This document shows positions 35,024 to 43,145 of a stretch of 64,000 nucleotides of DNA, in pieces; position 1 is the stretch's first letter; each line of letters begins with the position of its first letter. This DNA comes from Microbulbifer salipaludis. GTDB lineage: Bacteria > Pseudomonadota > Gammaproteobacteria > Pseudomonadales > Cellvibrionaceae. The notes under the pieces were generated by a model. It was not told the DNA's origin, searched no databases, and saw only the letters and a program-made list of their open reading frames with translations. The stretch is taken from positions 124,001 through 188,000 of the forward strand of contig NZ_JAEKJR010000002.1 in NCBI RefSeq assembly GCF_017303155.1. Reading direction: 5' to 3'. Position numbers and translations under genes: made by a program.

Positions 35024-35938
35024 ATGCAACGCATCACTTCCTCGCTCGCCCCCGAACTGTCGCTTTCGCGCATTGCCTTTGGCCTGTGGCGATTGACCGA
35101 CTGGGGCTACACCCCCGCCGAACGCCTGTCGCTGTTCGAGCAGATGCTGGACCTGGGTGTGACGACCTTTGATCTCGCAGACATTTATGGCGATTACCGC
35201 TGTGAGCAGTTTTTTGGCGAGGCCCTGAAGCTGAAGCCGCAGCTGCGCGAGCGTATGGAGATCGTCAGCAAGTGCAGTATTCGCCTTGCCGGTGAAGCGT
35301 CGGGTGCGCGCATCAATCACTACGATACCGATGCGAGTCACGTGCGCGCAGCAGTGGAAACCAGTCTGCGCGATATGGGTGTGGAGCAGATGGATTTGTT
35401 GCTGCTGCACCGCCCGGATCCGTTGATGGATGCGGATAAACTCGCGGCGGTTCTCGAAAAGCTGGTGCAGGAGGGCAAGGTAAAACACCTCGCGGTCTCC
35501 AATTTCCTCCCGCAGCAGTTTGACCTGCTGCAGTCGCGCCTGTCTCTGCCGCTGGTGGCGAACCAGATCGAAGTTTCCCTGCTGCACTCTGTGCCCATGT
35601 TCGACGGACAACTGGATCATTGCCAGCAGCACCGGGTGGTTCCCATGGCGTGGTCGCCGTTTGCCGGTGGTCGCTTGTTCACCGGCAACGACGAGGATGC
35701 GTTGCGGGTGCAGGCGGAATTGCGTCGTGTGTGTGAGTCTCACGGGCTGGCCCCCGAAGTGGGCGCTATGCAATTGGCATTGGCGTGGCTGTTGAAGCAC
35801 CCTTCAAAGATGGTTCCGGTTCTGGGGAGTGGTAATCCCGAGCGGTTGGTTGCTGCACTGGCGGCGCTGGAAATGGAATTGGATCGGGAGGTGTGGTTTG
35901 AATTGTTACGCGCTGGTCGCGGGCGGGATGTGGATTAA
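35024..35938 (+). CDS. Aldo/keto reductase, YdhF family
   Basis: A 304-residue NADPH-dependent oxidoreductase with a TIM-barrel fold, closest in my recognition to E. coli YdhF. The N-terminus MQRI aligns with that protein's N-terminus, which supports the ATG at 35024. The catalytic tetrad can be read as D50 and Y55 (TTFDLADIYGDY), K83 (EIVSKCSI) and H129 (LLLLHRPDPL). The cofactor-binding end contains VPVLGSGNPERLVAAL. The substrate is unknown. Its start codon is separated from a terminator-like hairpin by one base, so expression probably depends on read-through or on a transcript starting inside the hairpin region. It is followed by the intergenic nested-palindrome element in the sense orientation. 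Confidence 0.9.
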   Translation: MQRITSSLAPELSLSRIAFGLWRLTDWGYTPAERLSLFEQMLDLGVTTFDLADIYGDYRCEQFFGEALKLKPQLRERMEIVSKCSIRLAGEASGARINHYDTDASHVRAAVETSLRDMGVEQMDLLLLHRPDPLMDADKLAAVLEKLVQEGKVKHLAVSNFLPQQFDLLQSRLSLPLVANQIEVSLLHSVPMFDGQLDHCQQHRVVPMAWSPFAGGRLFTGNDEDALRVQAELRRVCESHGLAPEVGAMQLALAWLLKHPSKMVPVLGSGNPERLVAALAALEMELDREVWFELLRAGRGRDVD

Positions 35939-35986
35939 ACGACCCGCAGGTATCGTTCTTTAGCTGGTTAGTTGGCGGCGCTGCCA

Positions 35987-36080
35987 CCGGGGATCGATTC
36001 GCGAGACACGCCGTGAACCCATCCCTGGGGGCTCTTCTAAAACATCCCTGTTTTAGAAGGTCTCGCGAATCGATCCCCGG
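35987..36080 (+). repeat. Nested stem-loop element, copy 1
   Basis: An outer perfect 20-bp inverted repeat (35987-36006 with 36061-36080) encloses two further hairpins. One is short: CCCA-TCCC-TGGG (36018-36029). The other has an 11-bp stem CTTCTAAAACA / TGTTTTAGAAG with loop TCCC (36034-36059). The whole would fold as a three-way junction. A further GCTG/CAGC pairing (35980-35983 with 36084-36087) extends the base. It lies 48 bp behind the aldo/keto reductase stop, in sense orientation. Confidence 0.92.
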
Positions 36081-36173
36081 CGTCAGCACCTTCGCGGAAA
36101 ATCTTCACTTCGATTCTGTTGTGGCATGAACAATTGCTTACGAAGTAGCGGGGGTAGAGGAGAAGCGGGAGTG

Positions 36174-36267
36174 CTGGGTATGTGTTTTTGAAAGCGTCGG
36201 CGACAGGGACGTCGCCGACGCAGCGTACAGGGATGTATCCACAGCGGTTTCAAAAACACATACCCAG
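36174..36267 (-). repeat. Nested stem-loop element, copy 2 (opposite orientation)
   Basis: Read on the minus strand it has the same plan as copy 1 and the same 94-nt length. There is an outer perfect 20-bp stem (36174-36193 with 36248-36267), extendable by about six pairs. The short hairpin is TACA-TCCC-TGTA (36226-36237). The inner hairpin has an 11-bp stem GCGTCGGCGAC / GTCGCCGACGC (36194-36204 with 36211-36221) and a GTCCCT loop. Stem sequences are unrelated to copy 1 while the order, lengths and TCCC loops agree. It lies just behind the 3' end of the minus-strand gene at 36320-37294, in sense orientation. Confidence 0.92.
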
Positions 36268-36319
36268 TGCTCCGGCGCCAGATTGCTGTGAACAGAGCGC
36301 CGTAAAACCGTGGAGGTGG

Positions 36320-37294
36320 TTATCCGGCGTAGGCGTTCTCAGGCACCAGATCGTAATTCACGTCGCCAAGGTCAAACTGCTCAAGCGGTGCCAGTTGCAT
36401 GGGGACGCGGTAGCAGCGCAGTACGTCGCCGTTGCGGCAATCCATCACTTCGAGGTCTTCCCCGGCAATGCTGTGCAGCAGGCGGTCGAATTCGGTGACC
36501 GCCGAGGCGATGACCGATTTGTATTCGAGCTCATCCCCCAGCTTGATGTAGCGGGCGTCGCCGTCAGCGGTCTCAATGCGCAGCCAACCGGGGCCGCGCT
36601 CTGCGCCGGCAACACCCAGTACCAGCGCACCCTGCTGATCCTGGCACAGGGGTGTCAGGTCGTGCACGCACGGCTCTGGGGTCACCTCGTTGCCAACCCA
36701 CACCCAGCCCGGCAGGCCAATACGGGTCAGGTGCCACTCGGAGAGCCATACCGTCTGGTCGTCGTCCACCCGGAACTCGCTGTACTCCTTCTGCCCGCCG
36801 CGGCTGGCGAGATTTACATTCGCATCCGGATTTTCCTTGCGGAAAATGTGCAGCTGCTGGGTCATTTCGTAATTCACTTCCCAGTGCTTGCACAGCCGCC
36901 ACTGCATCGGGTAATCCCCCCATTCCACCAGGTACTCCTCGCGCTCGCGAATTGTCTCCGCAACGCGCCAGAAGGCACCATCGATCAGGATGCAGGTATC
37001 GCCCGGCTTGCTGCCGGGGGCGATGATACTGTGTTCGGGGGAGGCCTCGGAGGCATTGACCACGTGCTCACTGCGGCCCTCGATCACCTCGTACCAGGGA
37101 AAGCCGTGGCGCAGGGGCGGGGGGAAGGCGAGGGGAGGACGGCCGGCCAGCAGGCGGCGGAACAGCACCGACTTTTCAATTTCCAGGTCGGACAGGGTGT
37201 AGCCTTCCTTCTGGGTGATCTGTCCCCAGGCAAAAGCGGCCCGTACCAGTTGTTTTTCTCTATCTGAAAAGCTCATGCGGTGGTGTGTAGTCAT
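36320..37294 (-). CDS. Unrecognised soluble protein (324 aa)
   Basis: I do not recognise this protein. It has no signal peptide or membrane segment, is acidic and rich in Trp and other aromatics, and looks beta-rich over most of its length (GDTCILIDGAFWRVAET, EYLVEWGDYPMQWRLCKHWE, VWLSEWHLTRIGLPGWVWVG). The N-terminal ~55 residues look helical (DREKQLVRAAFAWGQITQKE). Codon use and base composition match its neighbours, so it is probably a native gene. Start: ATG at 37294, or ATG at 37276 six codons later. Neither has a good ribosome-binding site. It is divergent from the secreted hydrolase and convergent with the aldo/keto reductase across the nested palindromes. Confidence 0.75.
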   Translation of the reverse strand: MTTHHRMSFSDREKQLVRAAFAWGQITQKEGYTLSDLEIEKSVLFRRLLAGRPPLAFPPPLRHGFPWYEVIEGRSEHVVNASEASPEHSIIAPGSKPGDTCILIDGAFWRVAETIREREEYLVEWGDYPMQWRLCKHWEVNYEMTQQLHIFRKENPDANVNLASRGGQKEYSEFRVDDDQTVWLSEWHLTRIGLPGWVWVGNEVTPEPCVHDLTPLCQDQQGALVLGVAGAERGPGWLRIETADGDARYIKLGDELEYKSVIASAVTEFDRLLHSIAGEDLEVMDCRNGDVLRCYRVPMQLAPLEQFDLGDVNYDLVPENAYAG

Positions 37295-37443
37295 TATTCA
37301 AAAGCGCAGCGACCGCAAACCTTACCACTGCGCGGCACCCTGCGCCATCGCAATCCCGCGGCAGGCGGCACGAGGGCTAGAGCGGTGGCGCAAAAAGTTC
37401 GGTAGACTGCCGGGGACTGATGATAAATCTCAGGAGTAGATTC

Positions 37444-39000
37444 GTGGAAGTAAGGAAACATCCCGGCGGCTCGCGCTGCCGCCGAGTGGCCGCCGTGCTG
37501 GCCCTGTCTCTGGGGGCGAGCAGCGCATGGCTTGCACAGGCACAGCCCGCTCAACCCTCATCGCCCCAACCCCTATCGCCTCAAGCCCTATCGCCTCAAG
37601 CCCTATCGCCTCAGGCGCAATCTGATGCGGCCGACACCGGTGTGCCGGCGTCGCGGCCCTGCTATCTAGACGGCTGGTCAGAGTCTTTGCGCTGTTATCA
37701 GGTCCCGGTTGCGGGTGATGCCGAGCTCTCGGTGATGGTGGCCCCGGCGGTCAGCGGTGGCCAGCGTGAGCCCCTGTACATGCTCGCAGGGGGCCCTGGG
37801 CAGGCGGCCAGTCAGTTGGCAAAGCTGCTGAACCCCCTGCGCAAGCTCAATCGTGAGCGGGATATTGTGTTCGTAGATCGCCGGGGTGCTGGCTATTCCA
37901 ACCCGTTCGACTGCGGTATGGACGAAGATATGCCAGTGCAGCTGCAGGACTTTGTCGAGCAGCTGGCCAGCTGTTACCAGGCGCACCCGGAGCGTCCCAA
38001 AACCCTCAACAGCCGTCAAACAGTGGAAGACCTGGAAGCGGTGCGCAAGGTGCTGAAGCACCGCCGCATCTCCCTGTGGGGCGGTTCCTGGGGTACGCGC
38101 ACCGCGCTGTTGTATCAGCAGTGGTATCCGGAGTCTCTACAGAGCCTGGTGCTGGATGGTGTGGCTCCCATCGACACCAAAGTATTCCTGACCGCGCAGG
38201 CGGCAGAGGCATCGCTGCAGCAACTGGTGGAGGCCTGTGCGGTCGATCCGGTCTGCGCCAATTTCGGTGACTGGCGCGGCGAGCTCGACGCGTTGCTCAC
38301 GCAGTGGACGCCAGAGCAGGCCGCGCGCTTCCCGGATCCGTTTACCGGGGTTCCGGGCGAGGAGCCCGTCGAGGCCTGGATGCTGGCCAGCGCGGTGCGC
38401 ACAGCACTGTACGATCCCGGGGCGGCTGCGCAGTTACCTTTTGCGGTACATGAAGCGCGCCGCGGCAATCTGTTGCCGTTGTCGGGTATCTTTGGCCTGT
38501 TTGCCCAGCTCGAAGGCAGCATGTCTATGGGGCTCACGTTCTCGGTTGCCTGTGCGGAGGAGATGCACCGGGTGTCTGCGGATGAGATTGCCTCAGACAG
38601 TGCCGGGACCTTTATCGGTGAGGCCTTCGTGCGCACCTTTATTGAGGGCTGCAGGCGCTGGCCGGTGGCGCCGCGCCCCTATGCCGAACCCGAGCCGCGG
38701 GATCACCCGGTGCTGCTGATTTCTGGCAGCGCCGACCCGATCACGCCGCCCGTCTATGCCGATACCCAGCTGGGCTACCTGCCGCACACGCAGCATCTGG
38801 TGGTTGCCGGGGGAGGGCATATCAACTCGGCGCGCGGCTGTATTCCAGACCTGATCCGCACCTTTCTCGATACACCGGACACCGCACTGGATGCATCCTG
38901 TGTGGCGGACATCGAGCGGCCGCCGTTTATGGCCGCCGCTTACGGGCCGGACATTGCCCGGCCGGCGCGCGTGGTGGAGCAAGGAGGAGAAGAGCAGTGA
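37444..39000 (+). CDS. Secreted alpha/beta hydrolase (tripeptidyl/prolyl aminopeptidase-like)
   Basis: A 518-residue exported hydrolase of the proline-iminopeptidase/TAP-like group. The signal peptide is VAAVLALSLGASSAWLAQAQ. A Pro/Leu/Ser/Gln low-complexity linker with tandem PLSPQA units follows (about 40-60). The fold begins at PLYMLAGGPGQAASQL (oxyanion GGPG) and DIVFVDRRGAGYSNPFDCG. The nucleophile is S215 in GGSWGT, the acid is in LLISGSADPITPP, and the histidine in VAGGGHINSARGC. Several cysteines fit a periplasmic location. GTG at 37444 is chosen because AGGAG lies 8 nt upstream. The ATG at 37420 lacks a site. Its stop overlaps the start of the ABC ATPase gene (GTGA), so it is translationally coupled to the transporter. 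The substrate is unknown: small peptides or esters. Confidence 0.88.
   Translation: MEVRKHPGGSRCRRVAAVLALSLGASSAWLAQAQPAQPSSPQPLSPQALSPQALSPQAQSDAADTGVPASRPCYLDGWSESLRCYQVPVAGDAELSVMVAPAVSGGQREPLYMLAGGPGQAASQLAKLLNPLRKLNRERDIVFVDRRGAGYSNPFDCGMDEDMPVQLQDFVEQLASCYQAHPERPKTLNSRQTVEDLEAVRKVLKHRRISLWGGSWGTRTALLYQQWYPESLQSLVLDGVAPIDTKVFLTAQAAEASLQQLVEACAVDPVCANFGDWRGELDALLTQWTPEQAARFPDPFTGVPGEEPVEAWMLASAVRTALYDPGAAAQLPFAVHEARRGNLLPLSGIFGLFAQLEGSMSMGLTFSVACAEEMHRVSADEIASDSAGTFIGEAFVRTFIEGCRRWPVAPRPYAEPEPRDHPVLLISGSADPITPPVYADTQLGYLPHTQHLVVAGGGHINSARGCIPDLIRTFLDTPDTALDASCVADIERPPFMAAAYGPDIARPARVVEQGGEEQ
37570..37615. repeat. 15-bp tandem repeat in the hydrolase linker
   Basis: About three near-identical 15-bp units (CCTATCGCCTCAAGC type) encode repeated P-L-S-P-Q-A in the region just after the signal peptide. 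The unit length keeps the frame, so copy-number change would lengthen or shorten the linker without breaking the gene. Confidence 0.8.
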
Positions 39001-39746
39001 TCCGAGTAGAAAATGTGTGTAAGTCCTTCGCCGGCAAGCCGGTGTTGCAGTCACTGAGTTTTGATGTGCCAGATGGCAAAATTACTGCGCTGCTGGGCGC
39101 AAACGGCGCCGGTAAAACCAGTTGCCTGCGCATCATCTGTGGTCTGCTGCAGGCCGAGTCCGGTCGCGTTCTGGTGGGGGGGATTGATCCCGCCGTGGAC
39201 CCGCAGGCGGCGCGGCGTCAGCTCGGCGTTGTGGGCGACCGCGAGGGGTTGTACGAACGCCTCACAGTGGCGGAATACCTGAAGATTTTTTCACAGATGC
39301 AGGGGCTGACAGGGGCTAACCTGCAGGACGCCCTGGCTTCGGTGCGCGAGGAGCTGGAGCTGGATGCGCTGTGGGATCGCCGCATGGGCGGCTTTTCCCA
39401 GGGGGAGCGCATGAAGGTCTCCCTTGCCCGCGCCCTGGTGCACCGTCCACCACACCTGATACTGGATGAGCCCACTCGCGGGCTGGATGTGCTGGCGGTG
39501 CGGCTGCTGCGCAAGACCCTGCTGCGGCTGCGGGCGGCCGGCACCACGATCCTGTTTTCCAGCCACGTGATGCCAGAAGTGGCCGAGCTGTCGGATACGG
39601 TACTGGTCATGTCGGCGGGGCGCATCGTCGGCTGCGGTACACCGGAGGCGCTTGGCCGCACCACCGGGTGTGAATCACTGGAAGATAGTTTTGTCGCCCT
39701 GGCCTATGGCCGACAGCCGGCGCAACCGGAGGTGGAGCCCGCATGA
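38997..39746 (+). CDS. ABC transporter ATP-binding protein, NatA type
   Basis: A 249-residue ABC ATPase. Walker A is GANGAGKTSCLR near residue 37, the signature FSQGERMKVSLARAL, Walker B HLILDEPTRGLDVLAVRLLR, and the switch histidine lies in ILFSSHVMPEVAELSD. This matches the NatA group of drug/sodium-type exporters. GTG at 38997 overlaps the preceding TGA, with AAGGAGGA just upstream. It overlaps the permease gene by four bases (ATGA). The transported substrate is unknown. Sodium extrusion is known for the namesake but not shown here. Confidence 0.9.
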   Translation: MIRVENVCKSFAGKPVLQSLSFDVPDGKITALLGANGAGKTSCLRIICGLLQAESGRVLVGGIDPAVDPQAARRQLGVVGDREGLYERLTVAEYLKIFSQMQGLTGANLQDALASVREELELDALWDRRMGGFSQGERMKVSLARALVHRPPHLILDEPTRGLDVLAVRLLRKTLLRLRAAGTTILFSSHVMPEVAELSDTVLVMSAGRIVGCGTPEALGRTTGCESLEDSFVALAYGRQPAQPEVEPA

Positions 39747-40933
39747 ATTACACTTCGTTGATGACAAACCTGGGGCAGATGTTGCCCCTGTTGAAAAAAG
39801 AGTTTCTGGAAGCCTGGCGCGATCGGCGTGCGCTGTTGACCGCGGTGAGCTTTTCTCTGCTGTTTCCGGTGATGCTGGCCGGCGGGACAGTGATGGTGGT
39901 CAAGAAGCAGACCGAACAAACTGCCCGTGTCGCCCTGATCGGTGCCGCGGAGGCACCGCTACTGGCAGAAAAACTGGACTCGCCGTTGCTGGAAGTGGAG
40001 CAGCGTGTCGAGGGGGAACCGACGGCATTGCTGGAGCAGGGTTTTGATCTGGTACTGGTGGTGCCGGAAGATTTTGCCCGGCGTTATCAGGATTTCCGTG
40101 CCCCGCGGCTTTACCTGTATACAGACAGCTCGGACACTGGCGCCAGGCGCGCCGAGCGCCTGGTGCAGGAGCGTCTGGCGGCCATGCAGCAGCTGGTGGT
40201 GAACCAGCGGCTGGCCGCGCGCGGTGTGGCGCCGCAACTGCTGGCCCCGTGGCAGCTGGAAATGCGCGACGTGAGCACGCCGTCTATGCGTGGTGCGCTG
40301 ATTCTTGCCACGGTGCCGGGCCTGCTGATTCTGACGCTATTTGTGGCCAGCCTGGCCACCTCCGTAGACACCTCCGCCGGTGAGCGGGAGCGGCTCAGCC
40401 TGGAGACCCTACTGGTGCAGCCGCTGCCCGCATGGCAGGTGATCACGGCGAAGATGCTGGCGGTGGCCAGTCTCGGCTGGCTCGGTTCGCTGCTGGCGGT
40501 CACGGCGCTGGTGCTGTTGATGCCGTTCATGCCGCTGGCGGAACTTGGTATGCAGCAGGCCACTACGCTGGGTGGTGTGATCACCATGGGGCTGGTATTG
40601 CTGCCGCTGGCACTGCTGGTGGCAGTGCTGCAGATTCTGTTGGCGCTACGCTCGCAGTCGTTCAAAGACGCGCAGACGCAGCTCAGTATTTTCCAGATAG
40701 CGCCCCTGGCGTTACTGATCATGATCGATGCCGCGCAGATCGAGCTGGCCGATAGCTGGCAGCTGCTGCCGCTGATCGGCCAGCAGCAGTGGCTCAAGGG
40801 CTTGCTGGTCGGGACCGCGGTATCGCCTGCATGGATGCTCGCCGGGTCACTGGTTACCTTCGTGCTGGTCGTCGCCGCGGTGATGTTCGGCGCCCGCGCG
40901 CTGCGCCGTGAAACCCTGTTTTCTGCGGCATGA
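39743..40933 (+). CDS. ABC transporter permease, NatB type (ABC-2)
   Basis: A 396-residue permease. One transmembrane helix lies near residue 30, then a large external domain (about 55-175), then about five helices in the C-terminal half (LATVPGLLILTLFVASLATS, WLGSLLAVTALVLLMPFMPL, MGLVLLPLALLVAVLQILLAL). The conserved ABC-2 segment is DTSAGERERLSLETLLVQPL with the following WQVITAKMLAV. This is the NatB pattern. The start codon is coupled to natA by an ATGA overlap. It is followed after 13 bp by alanine racemase. The three-gene block hydrolase-NatA-NatB suggests the hydrolase and exporter act on the same compound, an inference from coupling only. Confidence 0.88.
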   Translation: MNYTSLMTNLGQMLPLLKKEFLEAWRDRRALLTAVSFSLLFPVMLAGGTVMVVKKQTEQTARVALIGAAEAPLLAEKLDSPLLEVEQRVEGEPTALLEQGFDLVLVVPEDFARRYQDFRAPRLYLYTDSSDTGARRAERLVQERLAAMQQLVVNQRLAARGVAPQLLAPWQLEMRDVSTPSMRGALILATVPGLLILTLFVASLATSVDTSAGERERLSLETLLVQPLPAWQVITAKMLAVASLGWLGSLLAVTALVLLMPFMPLAELGMQQATTLGGVITMGLVLLPLALLVAVLQILLALRSQSFKDAQTQLSIFQIAPLALLIMIDAAQIELADSWQLLPLIGQQQWLKGLLVGTAVSPAWMLAGSLVTFVLVVAAVMFGARALRRETLFSAA

Positions 40934-40946
40934 AGATGTGAAACCC

Positions 40947-42107
40947 ATGGACGAGAGTGACTGCCAAGTGACCCGCGAAGCGAGTGAAGGTCTGCTGATC
41001 ATCGATTGCGCTGCGCTGGTGCACAACTATCGAGTGTTGCGCCGGCGCCTGCGGGCTGGCAGTCGCTGTGGTGCGGTGGTCAAGGCGGATGCCTACGGCC
41101 TTGGTGTCGCCAGGGTGGTACCGGCGCTCTACGCTGCAGGATGCCGGGATTTTTTCGTTGCCACACTGGCCGAGGGGGAGGCTGTGCGGCCTCTGCTGCC
41201 TGAGGATGCGCGTATTGTGTTGCTGACCGGGGTGCGCCCCGGCTTTGAGCACGCCTGTGCTGAATCCGGGCTCGTGCCTGTGCTGGTGACCACCGCGCAG
41301 CTGCAGTCCTGGGTGGAGGCTACAGCGCGCGATGGCGTGGCGGCGCCCTGTGCGCTCAAACTGGATTCCGGTATGACCCGGCTGGGCATGGAACCCGCTG
41401 AATTTCGCCAGTTACTGCAACAGCCATCGTTGTTGCAGTCGGCGAACGTCCAGCTGTTTCTCAGTCATCTGGCCTGCGCGGATGACCCTCACCATCTGCA
41501 GAACTCGCAGCAGTTGCAGCGCTTTAGTGACGCCTGCGTCGCACTGCGCAAGGTATGTCCGCAGGTGGAAACCAGCTTCGCGAACTCTTCCGGGATTTAT
41601 CTCGGTGAGCCCTACCATTTCGATGTGGCGCGACCGGGTGCGGCCCTGTACGGCGTCAATCCTACCCCGGACCAGCCCAACCCAATGCGCGCGGTGGTGC
41701 GGCTCCGCCTGCCGGTATTGCAGGTGCGACAGGTCGAGCGCGATTGCGCCGTAGGCTATGGCGCCACCCAGCAGGCTCGCGCCGGCAGTTGGCTGGCGGT
41801 GGTCCGCGGCGGTTATGCCGATGGTGTTTTGCGTACCCAGAGCGGGCGCGGGCGTGGCGCGGCGGTGATCGGCGGCGCGACCAGTGAGCCGGAACAGCGC
41901 GTGGTGGTGCCAATGATCGGTCGGGTCTCCATGGATAGCTGTGTGTTTGATATCAGCGCGTTGAGTGAGCAGCAGCGCGGGCGGCTGCAGGCCATCGAGT
42001 TGCTCAATGATGAGCTCACGGTCGACCACATGGGGGCCGCTGCCGGCACCATCGGCTACGAAATTCTAACCAGCCTCGGCCATCGCTACGGTCGTTGCTA
42101 CCTGTGA
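40947..42107 (+). CDS. alr: Alanine racemase
   Basis: A 386-residue PLP enzyme making D-alanine for peptidoglycan. The PLP-binding lysine is K46 in GAVVKADAYGLG, and the second catalytic base is Y271 in DCAVGYGATQQ. Further landmarks are LKLDSGMTRLGM, FLSHLACADDP, ANSSGIYL, RPGAALYG and IGRVSMDSCVFDI. The C-terminal beta domain is complete. ATG at 40947 is used. The frame continues upstream into the permease gene, which is not a credible N-terminus. The ribosome-binding site is weak, so translation may be helped by coupling to natB 13 bp upstream. birA follows after 12 bp. Confidence 0.93.
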   Translation: MDESDCQVTREASEGLLIIDCAALVHNYRVLRRRLRAGSRCGAVVKADAYGLGVARVVPALYAAGCRDFFVATLAEGEAVRPLLPEDARIVLLTGVRPGFEHACAESGLVPVLVTTAQLQSWVEATARDGVAAPCALKLDSGMTRLGMEPAEFRQLLQQPSLLQSANVQLFLSHLACADDPHHLQNSQQLQRFSDACVALRKVCPQVETSFANSSGIYLGEPYHFDVARPGAALYGVNPTPDQPNPMRAVVRLRLPVLQVRQVERDCAVGYGATQQARAGSWLAVVRGGYADGVLRTQSGRGRGAAVIGGATSEPEQRVVVPMIGRVSMDSCVFDISALSEQQRGRLQAIELLNDELTVDHMGAAAGTIGYEILTSLGHRYGRCYL

Positions 42108-42119
42108 AAGGTATCGGTT

Positions 42120-43133
42120 TTGCCTGAGTACAAATCGGCAGAAAGCAAAGCACTGGCACAGTTGCGTCCGCTGCTCCTGTTGCTGGCGGACGGCGCAGTC
42201 CATTCCGGTGAATCGCTCGGTGAGCGCCTGGGGGTGAGTCGCGCAGCCGTGTGGAAGCAGCTGCAGAAGCTGGAGCAGCTGGGGGTGGAAGTATCCTCTG
42301 AGAAAGGGCGTGGTTATCAACTGCCCGGTGGTCTCGACCTGCTGGATGCGGATGCCATCGGCTTGGGGTTGTCGGATCAGGCGCGCATGCTGATCGGCGA
42401 CCTGGACTTGTATGACCTCGTTGACTCGACAAATGCGCGCACGCTGGAGGCGCTCGAAGCTGGCCGCGGCCATGGCAAGGTGGTGCTGGCGGAGCAGCAG
42501 AGTGCCGGGCGCGGGCGCCGCGGGCGGCATTGGGCCAGTCCATTTGCCAGTGGTGTGAGCCTCTCCGTCGGTTGGCAGTTCAACGGTGGGGTGCCGTTGC
42601 TGGAGGGTTTGAGCCTTGCGGTTGGCGTCGCACTGGCGCGGGCGCTGGCGCGCTTTGATGTGCCCGAAGTGCGCCTCAAGTGGCCCAATGACGTGTGGTG
42701 TCGCGGGCGCAAGCTGGCCGGTGTTCTGCTGGAGTTGAGCGGTGACCTCACGGATCGCTGTGCGGTGGTGGTGGGAATTGGCCTGAATATGCGGCTGCCG
42801 GCGTCCGCGGCAGAAACCATTGAGCAGCCCTGGATTGACCTGGAAGCCGTGCGGCCCGGTATCTCACGCAATGCGCTGGTGGCGGCAATGTTGAATGAAC
42901 TGCTGCCGATGCTGGATGCGTACCCCGAGTCGGGGTTCTCCCGCTGGCGTGACGCGTGGCTGGCGCTGGACCAGTTTGCCGGTGCCGAGGTGTGCCTGCA
43001 GTCCGCCCGGCAGCGCTGGTGTGGTGTCGCGCGTGGGGTGGACGCGAGTGGCGCCCTGTTACTCGACATTGATGGCGAGCAACAGGCCTTTCATGGTGGT
43101 GAAGTGTCCCTGCGTCCGGCCAGTGGCCACTGA
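42120..43133 (+). CDS. birA: Biotin-protein ligase / biotin operon repressor
   Basis: A 337-residue bifunctional protein. The N-terminal winged helix contains LGVSRAAVWKQLQKLEQLG at about residues 37-55. The catalytic domain has GRGRRGRHWASP for biotinyl-AMP binding, KWPNDVW and GVLLELSGD, and the central GIGLNMRLP. The C-terminal SH3-like part ends with FHGGEVSLRP. It biotinylates acetyl-CoA carboxylase carrier protein and, having the DNA-binding domain, probably represses the biotin genes. The start is TTG at 42120 with AAAGG about 9 nt upstream. It is next to coaX, a frequent pairing in gammaproteobacteria. Confidence 0.94.
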   Translation: MPEYKSAESKALAQLRPLLLLLADGAVHSGESLGERLGVSRAAVWKQLQKLEQLGVEVSSEKGRGYQLPGGLDLLDADAIGLGLSDQARMLIGDLDLYDLVDSTNARTLEALEAGRGHGKVVLAEQQSAGRGRRGRHWASPFASGVSLSVGWQFNGGVPLLEGLSLAVGVALARALARFDVPEVRLKWPNDVWCRGRKLAGVLLELSGDLTDRCAVVVGIGLNMRLPASAAETIEQPWIDLEAVRPGISRNALVAAMLNELLPMLDAYPESGFSRWRDAWLALDQFAGAEVCLQSARQRWCGVARGVDASGALLLDIDGEQQAFHGGEVSLRPASGH

Positions 43134-43145
43134 GTGGATGGGCAA

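Larger units (their letters stand above)
35939..36319. other. 381-bp non-coding region between convergent genes
   Basis: It lies between the 3' ends of the aldo/keto reductase (+) and an unrecognised gene (-). It contains two nested palindromic elements in opposite orientation (35987-36080 and 36174-36267) and no credible gene. No T-run terminator is present, so the elements themselves may provide 3' ends. Confidence 0.8.

Noticed and set aside
35987..36267. Integron attC sites, CRISPR repeats or insertion sequence ends
   Set aside because: No integrase, cas or transposase gene is near, the two copies do not share arm sequences, and there are no target duplications or attC R/L boxes.
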